A DNA stretch of 64,000 nucleotides from Saururus chinensis (taxonomy: Eukaryota > Streptophyta > Magnoliopsida > Piperales > Saururaceae): assembly GCA_035235625.1 (NCBI GenBank), contig CP141141.1:9607968-9671967 (forward strand). Reading direction: 5' to 3'. The notes beneath the pieces were generated by a model, which was not told the origin of the DNA, did not search any database, and was given only the letters and a program-made list of their open reading frames with translations. This document shows, piece after piece, positions 49,040-60,422 of this stretch (its first letter is position 1; every line of letters begins with the position of its first letter). A program made the position numbers and the translations under genes.

Positions 49040-51179
49040 TGTCACGACCCGAATTTTTAAAAGCATTTTTAAATAGCTCGAACGGTAGGTAAAATTTTTT
49101 TTTTCTTTAAATACAAAACAAACCCTTCGATTAAATATCCAGGTCATGATAACTGGGGTTCACAAATACGAATATCAAATCATATGATATTATTTAACAT
49201 CCAAAAATTCATAAAGACCAGCTCATCCATCTAAGTACAAGTCTGTCACCCGTCTGAAAATAAATAACAAGTTGACTCTCACGCTTAAGGTACACTTACG
49301 TATCGGAGTTTCAAAAATGCGGAAACCTCTTGAGCTTGCCTGCCTTAGTCTGAATTGTCATCGCCTGAAGAATCTACAATAAAGCAAACCAAACAACAAC
49401 CACAACCACAATGGAGCATCTCCGCCTTCAGGAGAAGAGCTTCCAATGGACAAAAGGTTTTATTAGTATTATTCGGATCGGGCCAACATCACCCGATGTT
49501 AGTTGCCTACATACTCATCAGACAACATCTCCAATGTTTCTAACAAGATCGGATCCAAACGTAGTTCTGCCCAAAAAACTATACTATACTAAGAAGCATA
49601 GCATCACCCATGCAATGCTTAAGTATTTTCAAGCAACCTACATTTTATGCAAGTCCTTTAATCGTTCCACTTGTTCTAATTAAACAAGCAATATCAATCA
49701 ATGTTATTAATTATTTCTCGAACCATTGTTCGATAATTAATATTCCCGTCTAATCTCCAAAGACAGACAGACACATCAGATGTCAACCTAAGTGACAAAT
49801 GATAAGAAACACCCTGGAATCCACCAGGCCCCTGGAATCCACCAGGAAGTGCCATCTCCCAACCTAGCCCATAAGGACCTGACCGGAGTGGAAGGGCATG
49901 GCCCACAACCGCACTGAACGAAGTGGTCAGAGACGCCAACCAAGCAGGATGTCAGCGACCCTAATTGCGTGTACACTAAAAGATCCTCAATAGATCTACG
50001 GTGAGCCCGGCTCACAAAGAACTCCCTCCAATGGGGAGGTGTAACTTCATGGTCAAATCAGCGGCTCCTCAATAGAGCTAGAACTCAGGAAAGCATTCTG
50101 AACCCTATCTTGCTCATCTATAAGCCAGGATTCCGAATGACTATCCCAAACCCTATTAGTCCCTTCTAGACTAAGGTTTACAACTCGAGACATGCCATCG
50201 GTTCATCAACCAAGGCAAATCGTCAGGTCAAAGGCTTTATTCACTGTATGAACTAGTCCCAGAACCCTCTGAGGTATTTTAGTCTTTATCTTGATTAGGT
50301 GTTCTTGCCCAATCCAAAGCTATCAAACCCCAAACAATTATTCTTTCAATAATTTAAAGATTGTGATAAATTACTATCACAACATCAATATCATAAATCG
50401 AAACAAAGAACAACATAAACCATAAGAAGCGCACGAGGTCTAAGCATATCATAATATCAATAATAGAATTCATTAATGATATAAGAATCATTCGAGCTCT
50501 CGTGCCCTAACCCACCTTGGGTTATCTTAATAAATCTTTATTAAACTGGTCGAAATGCACCCAAGGGCATTAGAGTAATTATCTAACATTGGATACAGTC
50601 CTCTCTGCACTCGGGTAAGTCTTTAACCTCTCAAAATGTTTCGGTATTACATTGGCCTGTTAATAGCATCCATGCGAATACGGGCCAGTTTGCATAGGGG
50701 TAGTTCTGTCATTTGGTTTAAGGCCTTAATGATATCCAATGGGTCTAAAATTTAACTCAAGGGTACTACTGGCCTTCATGGACTCTGTGTAATTTTCTTG
50801 GCATGTGACGGGGTCATGAACCCCTTGAACCGACCTAGGTTTGCTTACTGGTTTACTATAAACCCTAAGGACAAAAGGGTCAATTATCTACTCACTGGGA
50901 TTTTTTCTCAATAAGTGGTTTAGCCTACAATTAGTTTACATATTAAACTATCACTGAGAATTTTTCTACTTTTTAGATCAACTCATAGGCCTTTGAACCG
51001 GAGCCTCTAAATCAGGTAAGTGATTTTCACACGATAACTTAACTACCAGGGGTAAAAAGGTCATTTCACAATCTCTGGGATTTTTCCCCAAGCTGAAACT
51101 CGGTCAGAATAATCCCAAACCTCTCCAGATACATGAATATTTTTATAGAATTTATTTGACACTTTTAGCCCCTTGAACC

Positions 51180-51775
51180 GGACCCGGTTCACTCCCTTCT
51201 CTCTTCTTTTCTTTTTTTTTTAAAAAAAAACTCGACCCGGACCGGGTCGGTTTGGGTCGACGACCCGCAGCGCGGGTCGTCTTCCCCGCGTCCGGCCAGA
51301 GGCGTTTCGGCCTCTGGCGGCGCCGCCACCCCCGCGGCGGAGGTTTGGGCGGCACACAGACCCCGGATCGCCGGAGCACGGCGGAACCGACAAGATCGGT
51401 CCCGCTGCCGTCCGGTGTCCGGCCGGCGGCCAAAAAGCTGGCCCCTTTTTCGTCTTTTTTTTTTTAAAAAAAAAACTGGCGGCGATGCCGCCGCGGCCGG
51501 AGCCAGCGCGGCCCAGGCCGGTGCGTCCGGGGCCGTCGTTGCCTGGGCCGGCACGGCCGGGACCGGTGCGGCCACGGCCAGTGCGGCCAGCGGCAGCGTC
51601 TCGCTGTCTGTTTTTTTTTTTTTTTTTTTTTTCTCGCGCGACGACCAAACGGCTTGCAGCGGCAGTTTCACTGCCGCCGCCAAGGCCGCCGGAGTCGGGG
51701 CTTCTGTGGCCAGAGCCACGGTCGCCACGGCGAGGGCCAGCGGCCCCCTTTCTAGGATGATTCCGGCCATTGAAA
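51180..51775. other. CpG-dense block in solo LTR U3
   Basis: About 600 bp rich in CG dinucleotides, broken by homopolymer pairs of the form T(9-13)A(9-10) near 51207-51230 and 51459-51478 and a long T run at 51610-51632. The opposing open frames here (up to 193 codons) are Ala/Gly/Arg/Pro-rich and reflect composition. Confidence 0.7.
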
Positions 51776-52001
51776 ATACTGTTCACTAATCACGTGAACA
51801 GTTTTTGCAGAAATTTGCAGAAATTACTATAACTTTTATTAAAATTAATTAACGACGTCTTTGTCCGTCTCAATTCGAAATCTTACCTCTAAGGTCGAGT
51901 TGTTGTCGATCCACTACCGCCAACGCCTCGTCGGAGTTTCGCCGGAAAATTTGCTTTCCTTCACTGGCCAAAAAGCTCCCCCAATCGGGCAAAAAGACCC
52001 C

Positions 52002-52009
52002 TATAAAAA
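52002..52009 (+). promoter_or_regulatory. TATA box of solo LTR
   Basis: TATAAAAA in a CCCTATAAAAACCC context, about 385 bp before the LTR end and directly after the CpG-dense block. Confidence 0.65.
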
Positions 52010-52388
52010 CCCTTATTAATTCTATTTATAGGCATGGGATTAGGAGCCTTAATCCCAAGAGAAATTGAGTCCCAAAAACCCAATTTCGGAATGCTAAATA
52101 ATCGGGCCCTCAAAACGACTTAAACGGCCCCATTGCACGTTTAATTCGGGTAAATAGGTCCTACACGATATATTCAACTTCAGACGGTCGTTTCTCCCTC
52201 ATCCGGACTCCGATTCGCGCGTTCTTGGTGGCATTTCGAAGCTCTTTCCGTCTACTTTCCAATAGAATTAGTTTCAGCCTCAAATTCTATCTAGGGAGAA
52301 AGTTATTCTAATAAGAATATCAATGGGTCAAACACCATAATTTCCACGTATTTAAATTTCGAAACCCAGGAAAATTAGGGATATTACA

Positions 52389-52393
52389 CTATC
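52389..52393. repeat. Target-site duplication CTATC (right)
   Basis: Matches 49035-49039 exactly. Confidence 0.9.
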
Positions 52394-52676
52394 CCTATCC
52401 CACTTTTTAATTTTCTTTCTTTTTTTGTTTGCAACTATGTTTGTTGATATTGTTTTTACGGTATTTCCATTGTTTTAGGAAACAACATGAATCCAGTTAA
52501 TAATTCCCTAACCTTGTTCTTTTAAGCAATATTCACCTCATATGCTGGAATGAGGATCATTGGTATTTATTTGTTCAGACATTTGTATGTCGTTACGACA
52601 TATGTGGGGGATAATTTGGACAAAATTGTCTCCTTTTCTGACCAGTCTATTTCCCTTCCTTGATATGCAGAAGTAA

Positions 52677-52748
52677 TTTGGTTATGCTGCCTTCAGGGCA
52701 TCGCAAAAAGAGGTTATCACTGAAGTATTAAGTGGAAAGGACTGCTTG
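52677..52748 (+). pseudogene. RecQ-like helicase fragment (motif 0)
   Basis: 24 codons read FGYAAFRASQKEVITEV then LSGKDCLV. This matches the FG-FR-QKE-I segment that precedes the Walker A motif in RecQ helicases (WRN-like or SIM-like in plants). A donor-like TTG|GTTAAT follows. The upstream acceptor TATGCAG at 52670 would place a TAA in frame before FGY, and no Walker A exon was found. It is a fragment without a supportable gene around it. Confidence 0.55.
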
Positions 52749-53159
52749 GTTAATTACTGCTTATGAAGCTTTTCAAAGCTGGTTTTGTCCAATGGATTAT
52801 TGTTCTGATCGTTGGGAACTTCTATAAGGTTAGATTTGCCTATTTAGCTCTTGTTTGGCTCGTTTCACCTACTTTTGTATGTAAGATTTTTGTCTCAAAA
52901 TCGCCTTGAGTCCATGCTTTGTAATGTCAAATCTGATAGACCAGTTCTCTAATATGTTTTTTACTCATGCCTATAATTTTCAGGAGGCCCGGTAATTCAG
53001 TTGTTCTTTAGCACTTCTTATTCAGGATTTTTTAAAAATTGTCTGGTTTATAGCAATTTGTGTATACTTTTTTATTGGTGTCTTTCATGTCATATGAAGG
53101 GGATATTGTTTTTTGTTTGTCTTTAATAGAAAATAATTATTTAGAATTGCATTGTTTGA

Positions 53160-53245
53160 ATTTGATGCTCTTTATTTGACTAGAAGTACCTTGTGTTTTA
53201 AATGGTTTGATGCTCTTTATTTGACTAGAAGTACCTTGTGTTTTA
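53160..53245. repeat. 45-bp tandem duplication
   Basis: TTTGATGCTCTTTATTTGAC plus the following ~24 bp is present twice, with only a few bases between copies. Confidence 0.9.
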
Positions 53246-53548
53246 ATGTCATATGATAGTAAAGCTGAAGAAAGCTTAACAAGAGGAAAATTGGGTGACA
53301 CAGAATGCGATAGCCTATGGTTATGAGGCAGCCGATGACAGTAATTATTGGGATGCTTTTAAGCTACTACAATCAAAAGAATCTTGTGCAGTTCTTGATA
53401 GTGACAGTAGGCTAGATTGGCCTGAACAAGTCTTCCATTTTACTTGATCTTGGTGAAGTTTCTGGAGTTTGTATGCTGCAAAACTTTGAGATAAATAAAG
53501 CAGAAAAAAAAAAGTTTAGTACAGATGGTCCCTAAGATTGTGGCTTAC

Positions 53549-53779
53549 CTCTACAAGACATTCAGAAAGCCTCTTACAGCACTCCTGGAGAAGGAATGTA
53601 ACACCAAACTGATCTGCCAGTAACAATAATTCAAGCAACAGAGGACCTGCACTATCTCTGTATCTTGTCTCATGTTGACCACTATACATGAACTGGAGCA
53701 TGGCTAGAAAAGCTTCCAAAGAGACATCCCTTAAATGAATATCCATTAAATTTGTTTCACTCATTCCGTTTGTGAACAT
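53549..53779 (-). pseudogene. Single BTB/POZ exon (At2g30600-like)
   Basis: A 231-nt exon, phase 0 at both ends, bounded by CCAACAG|ATG and GTAGAG|GTAAGC on the minus strand. It encodes MFTNGMSETN, DIHLRDVSLEAFLAMLQFMYSG and LLLELLLLADQFGVTFLLQECCKRL, the second half of a BTB domain as in plant BTB proteins of the At2g30600 type. No stop or frameshift. I looked on the minus strand to either side for the first half of the BTB domain and for the following segment and found neither. It is therefore either one exon of a gene with very long introns or a captured or orphaned exon. Confidence 0.7.
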
Positions 53780-56160
53780 CTGTTGGGTTCAAAGTCAATA
53801 TTAGGTATTGCATTGCAGAATTGCAAGAATTTTGTTGTTTTTCATCTGCAGTTCTTGAGGCATCCATCCGGCCCCAAGTCTACTTAACTTGTACACATTA
53901 ATGACTAGCTAGACAGCTTATTTAATAGCTTTATGCTAAAACCATGGGCTCAATGAATCTATTTATCTATCCTTTTATTTATATATCAACTGGGTAATCT
54001 GAGCCAGAATATATCTTTCTGCCTCTGTTTTACAATAGAAAAGTTCTGCATTTTCTTTCACATATGCCTCCCATCTGGTTGGCAACTTCTGCCTCTGTCA
54101 GGTGCTGTAACACTAATTTCCGAGAGAGTATTTCTTGATCCAGAGAAGTTTTGGTCGACTCTTCCTATCCATGTCTTGGTTGGCCTAATCTGCTTGGTGA
54201 TGTCCTCAATTGTGGTGTATGTAATTTTATTCTTGGACCATATTTACATTTTTCTACTCATAGAGGGTCTTTTAGCTGCCCAAGTGAAATGAAAAGTAAC
54301 CTAGTTCCTCAAGAAATAGCCAGACACTTTAGTTAAGAATGTTATTCTCTGATTAGTGGTGAATGCTATTTTGTGTGGAAATTCATGTTCTAGAGTTTTT
54401 ACATCAAATAATTTATCTTATGTACATTTACATGGTTTTCTAATAAACTTCAAACCTCAAGGTTAAATTTTGGATTAGAATTTGAAAATATCAATTTTTA
54501 TGTACACATGCCAAAAAAAAAAAAATCCCTTGCCCTTTACAGTGTTTGGTGAGAGTGTAGTAACGGGAAGTAATGTTTACAAGACAGATGCTACATTGCA
54601 AAGGAGGAGTTAAAGAGAGGTGATTCCTTGGATCAATTAGGAATATGTGGACTCTGGTGCACTCATGTACCCAGGGCAGACTGCTTCAAAATTCTGCTTT
54701 TCTTTGCATACTTACCTTAATCAGGAGGTTGTCTCCTACGGGCACATTCTTGTTCAGATGTTATACCCATTTCAAAATTTTAATGCTCCTTATTTTATTC
54801 TTTCCCCTCCTTAGTGGTTTCTTTGAAGAAAAATGGTGGATCTGTAAGTGGTGGTTCCAAATTTGTCTGTCTTCTCTTGTTCGAATCTGGGGCCTCTGGG
54901 TGCCGACTAGGTACAGTGGCAGAAAAGACAGATTAGGCTCTATATTTCCCTAAATTTCTGGCCTATTAGAGATTGGAAATAATATAAGGAAAGTTTTTTT
55001 GTTTTTTTGTTTGTCTCTAGCCTTCTCCATAGCAAAGACTGAAAGTTGTTTGTGTCAGCAGTGCTAGATGGCAAAGTGAAGCCCTCTTTTCTGCCTTTTC
55101 CTTATTTTCAAAGCCTATTTCCAGCATGACTGGGATCCTAAATAGTGTTTCAACATTCGACACTTTGTGGTTTAATTATAATGTGAATTTTTAAAGTTTG
55201 GAACTAACTTAATTGAGATTCAAATCTATATAGGGAATAAGGAATATGTTGTGTCCTACAATCATATTGGTTGTAGTGCAGGAGATCCAACAACCACAAT
55301 TAACTGTGTTGCATCTTCAGCCTGATCCCTCTCAGGCCCAACCCCACCTGACTCATTTTAAACTACACTACAGTTTAATTTGCCTGTAGACCACTACAAT
55401 TCTACAAAGTAAAAAAGAAATATCTGAATCTGATTAATTACATGCAATTTTCTTGATTGTTTGCCTTTATTCTTTCAATGGAATATTTTTATTTTGTGTT
55501 AATAATGTGTTTGAGGTTATTAAACTATAAACTATGGATTAATTAAATTTGAAAATTATAAATAAAATATTTGCATGAGTTAATTATTTTAAAATCCAAG
55601 AGCTCAAATCCAAAGATTCTAGCAATCCAAGATTTGGGCATCTAAATAATTTGAAATCTAGCAGATTAAATCCATGAATTTGGATTAGATTCTAAAATTC
55701 TATATTCTAAATCTATTATTCTAAAATCCACAATGACTAACCCCCTGTTAAGGAATAAGGAGTGATTCAATACCCACTTTGAAATGAAACTTATAGGTGA
55801 AGCATCTTATATCCTTGGCACAAAGATCAACAAAAAGAGACGTAAATGCATGTTAAGCCTTTTCTGGAATCATATGTTCAAAGCGTGTTGAAATAAACGG
55901 ACCTAACCACTTTATAAACGTCTCTCGATTCTGATTTAAATTCAGCTAATTCAGCTCCAGATTCAGTTTCAGATTCAGCTAAATCAGATAATTAACTTTT
56001 CAGCTAATTAAGATAACTTTTCATATTCAGATTCAGTCGAAACAAATGGACCCTTAGGCTTGAACCAATAATAAAGTGAAAAAAAATAATATAAAATAGG
56101 GAAAATCATATAAATAATAAAAAAATATTTACTAAAATAAATTATTTTAGAAAATATTTT
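53780..56160. other. Intergenic, nothing firmly recognised
   Basis: Some intron-like splice consensus sequences occur (for example CTTAG|TGGTTT and TCT|GTAAGT around 54812-54848), but no exon with a recognisable domain. 55590-55740 has repeated AATCCA/TCTAAAT words. Confidence 0.35.
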
Positions 56161-56180
56161 TCAAAGTTGTGTTCTATTTT

Positions 56181-56220
56181 GCCATGCAGGCACCAGCCAA
56201 GCAACTGGCGCTTGCATGGC
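56181..56220. repeat. 40-nt hairpin GCCATGCA..TGCATGGC
   Basis: Inverted ends GCCATGCAGGC and GCGCTTGCATGGC. Lies just before the palindrome array. Confidence 0.75.
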
Positions 56221-56241
56221 TTTTTTTAAAAAATTTAAGTT

Positions 56242-56453
56242 GATTTCGTCATTTAGAATGATGAAATTGGTTTGAAGCTGATTTCGTCCTTCTAAACGAC
56301 GAAACCATTTTAACTTGAACCAGTTTTGTCGTTCTGAATGACGAAATCAATTTAAGCTAATTTCGTCGTTCTGAACGATGAAATTACTACAATTGGCCAT
56401 TTCTGCGTTCGGCCAATAACAATGCTGATTTCGTCGTTTAAAACGATGAAATC
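56242..56453. repeat. Five 27-nt palindromes (GATTTCGTCGTT type)
   Basis: Palindromes at 56242-56268, 56280-56305, 56322-56347, 56359-56385 and 56427-56453 share the arm GATTTCGTC and its complement GACGAAATC around a short centre. Positioned just past the 3' end of the PMD remnant. Confidence 0.9.
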
Positions 56454-56671
56454 AAAATAATTTTTTTAAAAAAAGACTATTTGAAACCAATTTTATCCCA
56501 TGTCCTTGTTCATTCATTCAAAACATACACAATACATACACAATTGCATTCATTCCAGTCATTCCATGCATAATAAATATAACATTAAAGTACATCATAG
56601 ACATGTATCAAATATATTACATCACAGGTCGAAAAAATGTTTAGTTTAAAATAAACATATAAAAAAAGTAA

Positions 56672-58760
56672 TGTCATAATCTCCTACATCCTCGACCTCG
56701 ACGGTGGTGTACAAGCTCCTCATGATCTGCCTCTAGCTCTGGCTCTGGCTCTGGCTCGAGCTGCGACTCTAGGTCCAGCTCCGGCTTCAGCTCAGCATAA
56801 GTAATAGATGGTACACCACGAGCTGGCCAATGTCATCTATAATATAAAATCGGATCTGGCTGAGCTACATGTGCAGTGTCCAGAAATGATGAACCTGGAG
56901 GAGAGCTATGCACTGCTGATGATAATGGAATATTAGGGAATGAAGAGTACATCGATTGTGTATAAGCGACCTCATCGATAGGATAATCTCTATGAACATC
57001 CGTGATCACTGAATAAAGCAGTGGCAAGCTACAAAGGACATCATTAGACTCTCTAATCACCGACTTACATGTTGCTGATAAGTCCTTGCGCGAAGTACAG
57101 GTGATAAGTGCATCGGTCAAATTCGCATGCATATGTCGAACTAGACGAAGCTATAAAAAAATAAATTAAATATTAAATAAATAATTAAAATAAAATAAAA
57201 TAAATAATATATGCCTTAATTAACAAAGTTGTACTTACTAGAGCTGCCTCTGACGCTCCCCTAGGTTGATATGTCATCTCAAATATATCGTCATGTAATT
57301 GGTAAATGCCCTTGCATATAAGCACTATGAACATCTCGCAATGTCGTAGCCATCTCCCCTCTAATAATAGTGGCTCTCCTATCCTCCCATCGAGCAATAT
57401 ATGATGCATGATGTATAGCCCAGTTGGTAATATGGCAGCCCTGTCGAGTGATGCGATGGACAAACTCGACGATAGAAGGTGAGATCCCTTGCTCCATGTT
57501 AAACTGGAGCATTACACGATCCTGCACATACATCTCTATAATCTCGTAACATATTAATGGAGTTCGAGATAGCCACACCTCTCGGCCGTCTGTGCATAGG
57601 GGAGGTAACGCAGCCAACACGTCCTCTGAGTACAGCTACCAAATAATCCATACAATATATAAAGATAATTTAGTTTAAATAACAATAATTTTTTTTAAAA
57701 TCATTACATAAAAAAGATCAACATAGCAATAAAATTACCTGGTATGACCACTAGTGGTCTAACTCCCCTCTATATAGTCGGAGTACTCCTTGTGGATTTT
57801 TGGTTCTTTTTCTGAACATTCCACCTTAAAGAGTTAAATTTAAAAAACAAGTTCAACATATGTATATAAACGTTGCTAAAAAAAGTAAGTGTTAAACATA
57901 AATATAGCCTACCTCACCCCTAATAGAGCACCATCGACCAAGTGACCCATCTCAGCACTTGGTCATCCGATGTGTAAGTGCTCCAACGACCATAACTATG
58001 TCAGAAAATATGATAACAAATATTACAATTAAAGAATTATACGTGACTAAAATACCAAGTAAAGTTACACAATTAATTACCTAAAGAAGCATTAGACGGC
58101 CTGCAATCCCCGAGGTCATGGCCTGACATGCTTTCCCTAACTCTCGGTATCAAAATGCGAGAGTAGCACTGCCCCATAAATAAGTAGTAGCCATGTCAAA
58201 GTCCGCAAGGAGGGAGAGATATGAAACATGCATGTGGCTGCTCGTGGTATCTGCAAATATCATGGCTCCAAGTAAATGTAATAGATAGGCTCATGCATGC
58301 TACTCAATAACTATCTCCATAGTATCGGCTAGGAGCTCGCAAAACTCCTGTAAGAGCCATCGTAGGCTCACTCAGCAACCACGCATCACTGTAGTAAGAG
58401 GAGCTCTACCAAGAAGTCTAACTAATATATCCACATAAGCTCCTCCTGTCGTGCCTGTCATAGGATGTCCATCAATGTGAAGTCCTAATAGAACTGCCAC
58501 ATCCATGAGTGTGATGGACATCTCTCCATATGACAAATGAAATATCTGAGTCTCCCTCCTACATCTCTCAACAAGAGTTGTCAATAGAGGCTAATCGAGA
58601 CAGACGTACTGTAGATGAATGAAATGGTTAAATCCCGCTCACTTGATATAAGGTAAAATACACTCATCTATGGGCCAATGGCGGAGATATTTAAAATGTT
58701 CGATGCACTCAAGGCACCCGGGGTCCTATAATAAATTTTAAAATTATAACATAGCGTACT
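56672..58760 (-). pseudogene. Plant mobile domain (MAIN-like) gene remnant
   Basis: The PMD is a plant transposon-derived domain; host members (MAIN, MAIL1) act in genome stability and silencing. From 58760 downward: a DPGCLECI and WPIDECILPYIK start, then LVERCRRETQIFHLSYGEMS and ITLMDVAVLLGLHIDGHP (58584-58400), LLGAMIFADTTSSHMH and SLLADFDMATTYLWGSATLA (58290-58140), then after an intron-like gap LYSEDVLAALPPLC, VWLSRTPLICYEIIEMY and DRVMLQFNMEQGI (57640-57460), and an acidic Pro/Glu-rich tail ending in an RGRG stretch (56672-56800). Several stops occur (after MRGC, after IVIE and before YREL), so it is not functional as read. It lies directly behind a Mutator-like transposase in the same orientation. 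Confidence 0.82.
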
Positions 58761-59000
58761 ATATCGTCCAAAAAAATGAAACAAATTTTTTAAAAAAGTT
58801 ATCATACCTCTCCTCTCCAAATAGCAGTAGACCTATGTGACTCCTATTGTACGAGTATGGAGTGTCACTCGGGCCTGGCCCGTAACAAGGCTCTGCATGA
58901 TTTATATTATCTGCGGAAAATTAAGATCATACCATGAATCGAAAAGAACACATGTGTACGTGACTAAAATATAGAATAAATAAAGAGATTGATTATATGT

Positions 59001-59428
59001 TTACCAATCAACAGGAGGGTTTCTACATGATTTATTGTTATGCCCACTTTGTTTACACATCTCGCATTTATATCCTCCTCTACCATCTCTCTCCATTATT
59101 CTACGGTCCATTGTATTCTTAATGCAAACAGAACGTGGGTGACTAGGTTGCCTTGTTGCTATCGAAGGGTATAACACAAAAGGTATATCCCTCTCCCAAT
59201 ACTCCCTACTACAAGGAGAATAAAATTTTGTGGAGTACACATTTTTATAAGTAGAAGATGTGTAAAATAGTGATGCCTAGATTGGCTCCTGCCGCTTTGC
59301 CCACACGACGATAAGGTGCGAGCAAGGATAACCATACCCCTGAGGGATGTTGCATGTACAAGTATGCATCGTAACATTTACCATAACCTTTTGGTCTCAA
59401 ATTGATGTCACTTCATACTAACCCCTAT
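59001..59428 (-). pseudogene. Mutator-like transposase C-terminus
   Basis: Minus-strand translation gives a SWIM zinc finger (CTC..YPCSHL pattern, about 59360-59310), a one-stop gap, then YSTKFYSPCSREYW, LYPS and a CCHC zinc knuckle CEMCKQSGHNNKSC ending at a TAA at 59001. SWIM plus knuckle is the normal C-terminal layout of plant MULE transposases. The N-terminal part, including the DDE domain, would lie beyond 59428 but is separated by a gypsy LTR inserted there. One in-frame stop lies between SWIM and knuckle. Confidence 0.8.
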
Positions 59429-59829
59429 TGTAACGACCCGTTTTTCGGTTACGCTTAACCCGGGGGGGTTAAGGGTAATCTAGTAATTTGTAATTAGTGC
59501 TAGGGAGTTTTATTAGTTAAAATCCCCATATCCAGGTAGAGCTCAGAGTAACGAGCATGATGAATCAAAGAACGTGCAAAACGGAGGTCGGGAGCAAAAG
59601 CTACGGCCTCGGGAAGCATGCTGCATGGGCGGGGCCCACTCAAAAAGAGCAGGACAACCTACCCATGTGTGGTCTTCTATTGAAGGGCTCGTCAATACGA
59701 GTCCATCAGTATATAGAACGCGTAATTCTGACTTCGGGGTAAGAAGATATCGCGTGTTGAAATTTATGTAATTTTGGATTAAAATATAAAAAAATATTAT
59801 TTTAATCAAATAAGGACATATTAGCTGGC

Positions 59830-60060
59830 GTCAGCTGCGCTGCCCGATGCACGGTGCGGGGGCCCGTGTGGATGCGAGATGGGGCCCACGTTGTGGGCCG
59901 GCTCCCACGCAATGCGTGGGAGCTGCGTGTCGGCCCGCGTAGCGCTAGGCCAGGCCCCGTGCGATGCGAGGCGCGTCCGCGGGACGCGAGCATAGAGCGC
60001 AGCCAGTGCGTCACGCACCACACAGGCGCACAATGCATGGCGCACGCATCCTAGGGGCGT
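59830..60060. other. CpG-dense block before LTR TATA
   Basis: About 230 bp with dense CG and GCGC words, directly 5' of the TATA box, the same arrangement as in the solo LTR. The overlapping open frames on both strands are composition-driven. Confidence 0.65.
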
Positions 60061-60083
60061 CTCGTACGCCCTCGGCTTCTCCT

Positions 60084-60093
60084 CTATATATAT
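60084..60093 (+). promoter_or_regulatory. TATA box of gypsy-type LTR
   Basis: CTATATATAT in a CTCCTCTATATATATGG context after the CpG-dense block; it leaves an R-U5 region of about 1.7 kb. Confidence 0.65.
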
Positions 60094-60336
60094 GGATCCC
60101 GTTTCATTTTTTAGGAGGAAAATTCTCTCCCACGTTTTTATATTTCTCTCCCACGTTCAGAAACTTTTGTTCTTCATTTCTCACTCATTTTAAGTCTAAT
60201 TCGAGTCATTCTTAAGGTGTTCCTAGCTAATTCGAGGGTGATCTACACAATAGCATGGTCCATTCCTCGAGTTGGTGCTCCTATAAGGGAGGAACGACCC
60301 GGGGCAAGAGGAGGTTGTCCGCCACCCTCCTACCCC

Positions 60337-60337
60337 A

Positions 60338-60418
<81 letters not shown>
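60337..60418. repeat. (GA)n microsatellite
   Basis: About 40 AG/GA dinucleotides with one early interruption. Confidence 0.97.

Positions 60419-60422
<4 letters not shown>

Larger units (their letters stand above)
49040..52388 (+). mobile_element. Solo gypsy-type LTR, 3.35 kb
   Basis: Starts TGTCACGACCCG and ends GGGATATTACA, with the identical 5-bp CTATC directly before (49035-49039) and after (52389-52393). There is no polyprotein or primer site inside. This is the product of recombination between the two LTRs of a full element. The right third contains a GC-rich block, a TATA box and the ~170-bp module shared with 740-1940 and 7560-10900. The lineage is probably Tekay/Del from its length and start, which is inference. 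Confidence 0.9.

Noticed and set aside
51152..51789. Open frames of up to 193 codons on both strands
   Set aside because: They lie in the CpG-dense part of a solo LTR and consist of Ala/Gly/Arg/Pro strings around homopolymers.
53238..53480. Possible coding stretch (ADDSNYWDAFKLLQSK-like)
   Set aside because: Fairly peptide-like, but I cannot place it in a family and stops lie on both sides; too weak to annotate.
54640..54960. Possible exons with good splice consensus on either strand (for example KNVPVGDNLLIK on minus)
   Set aside because: Only 10-12 residues, an upstream stop in frame, and no family I could recognise.
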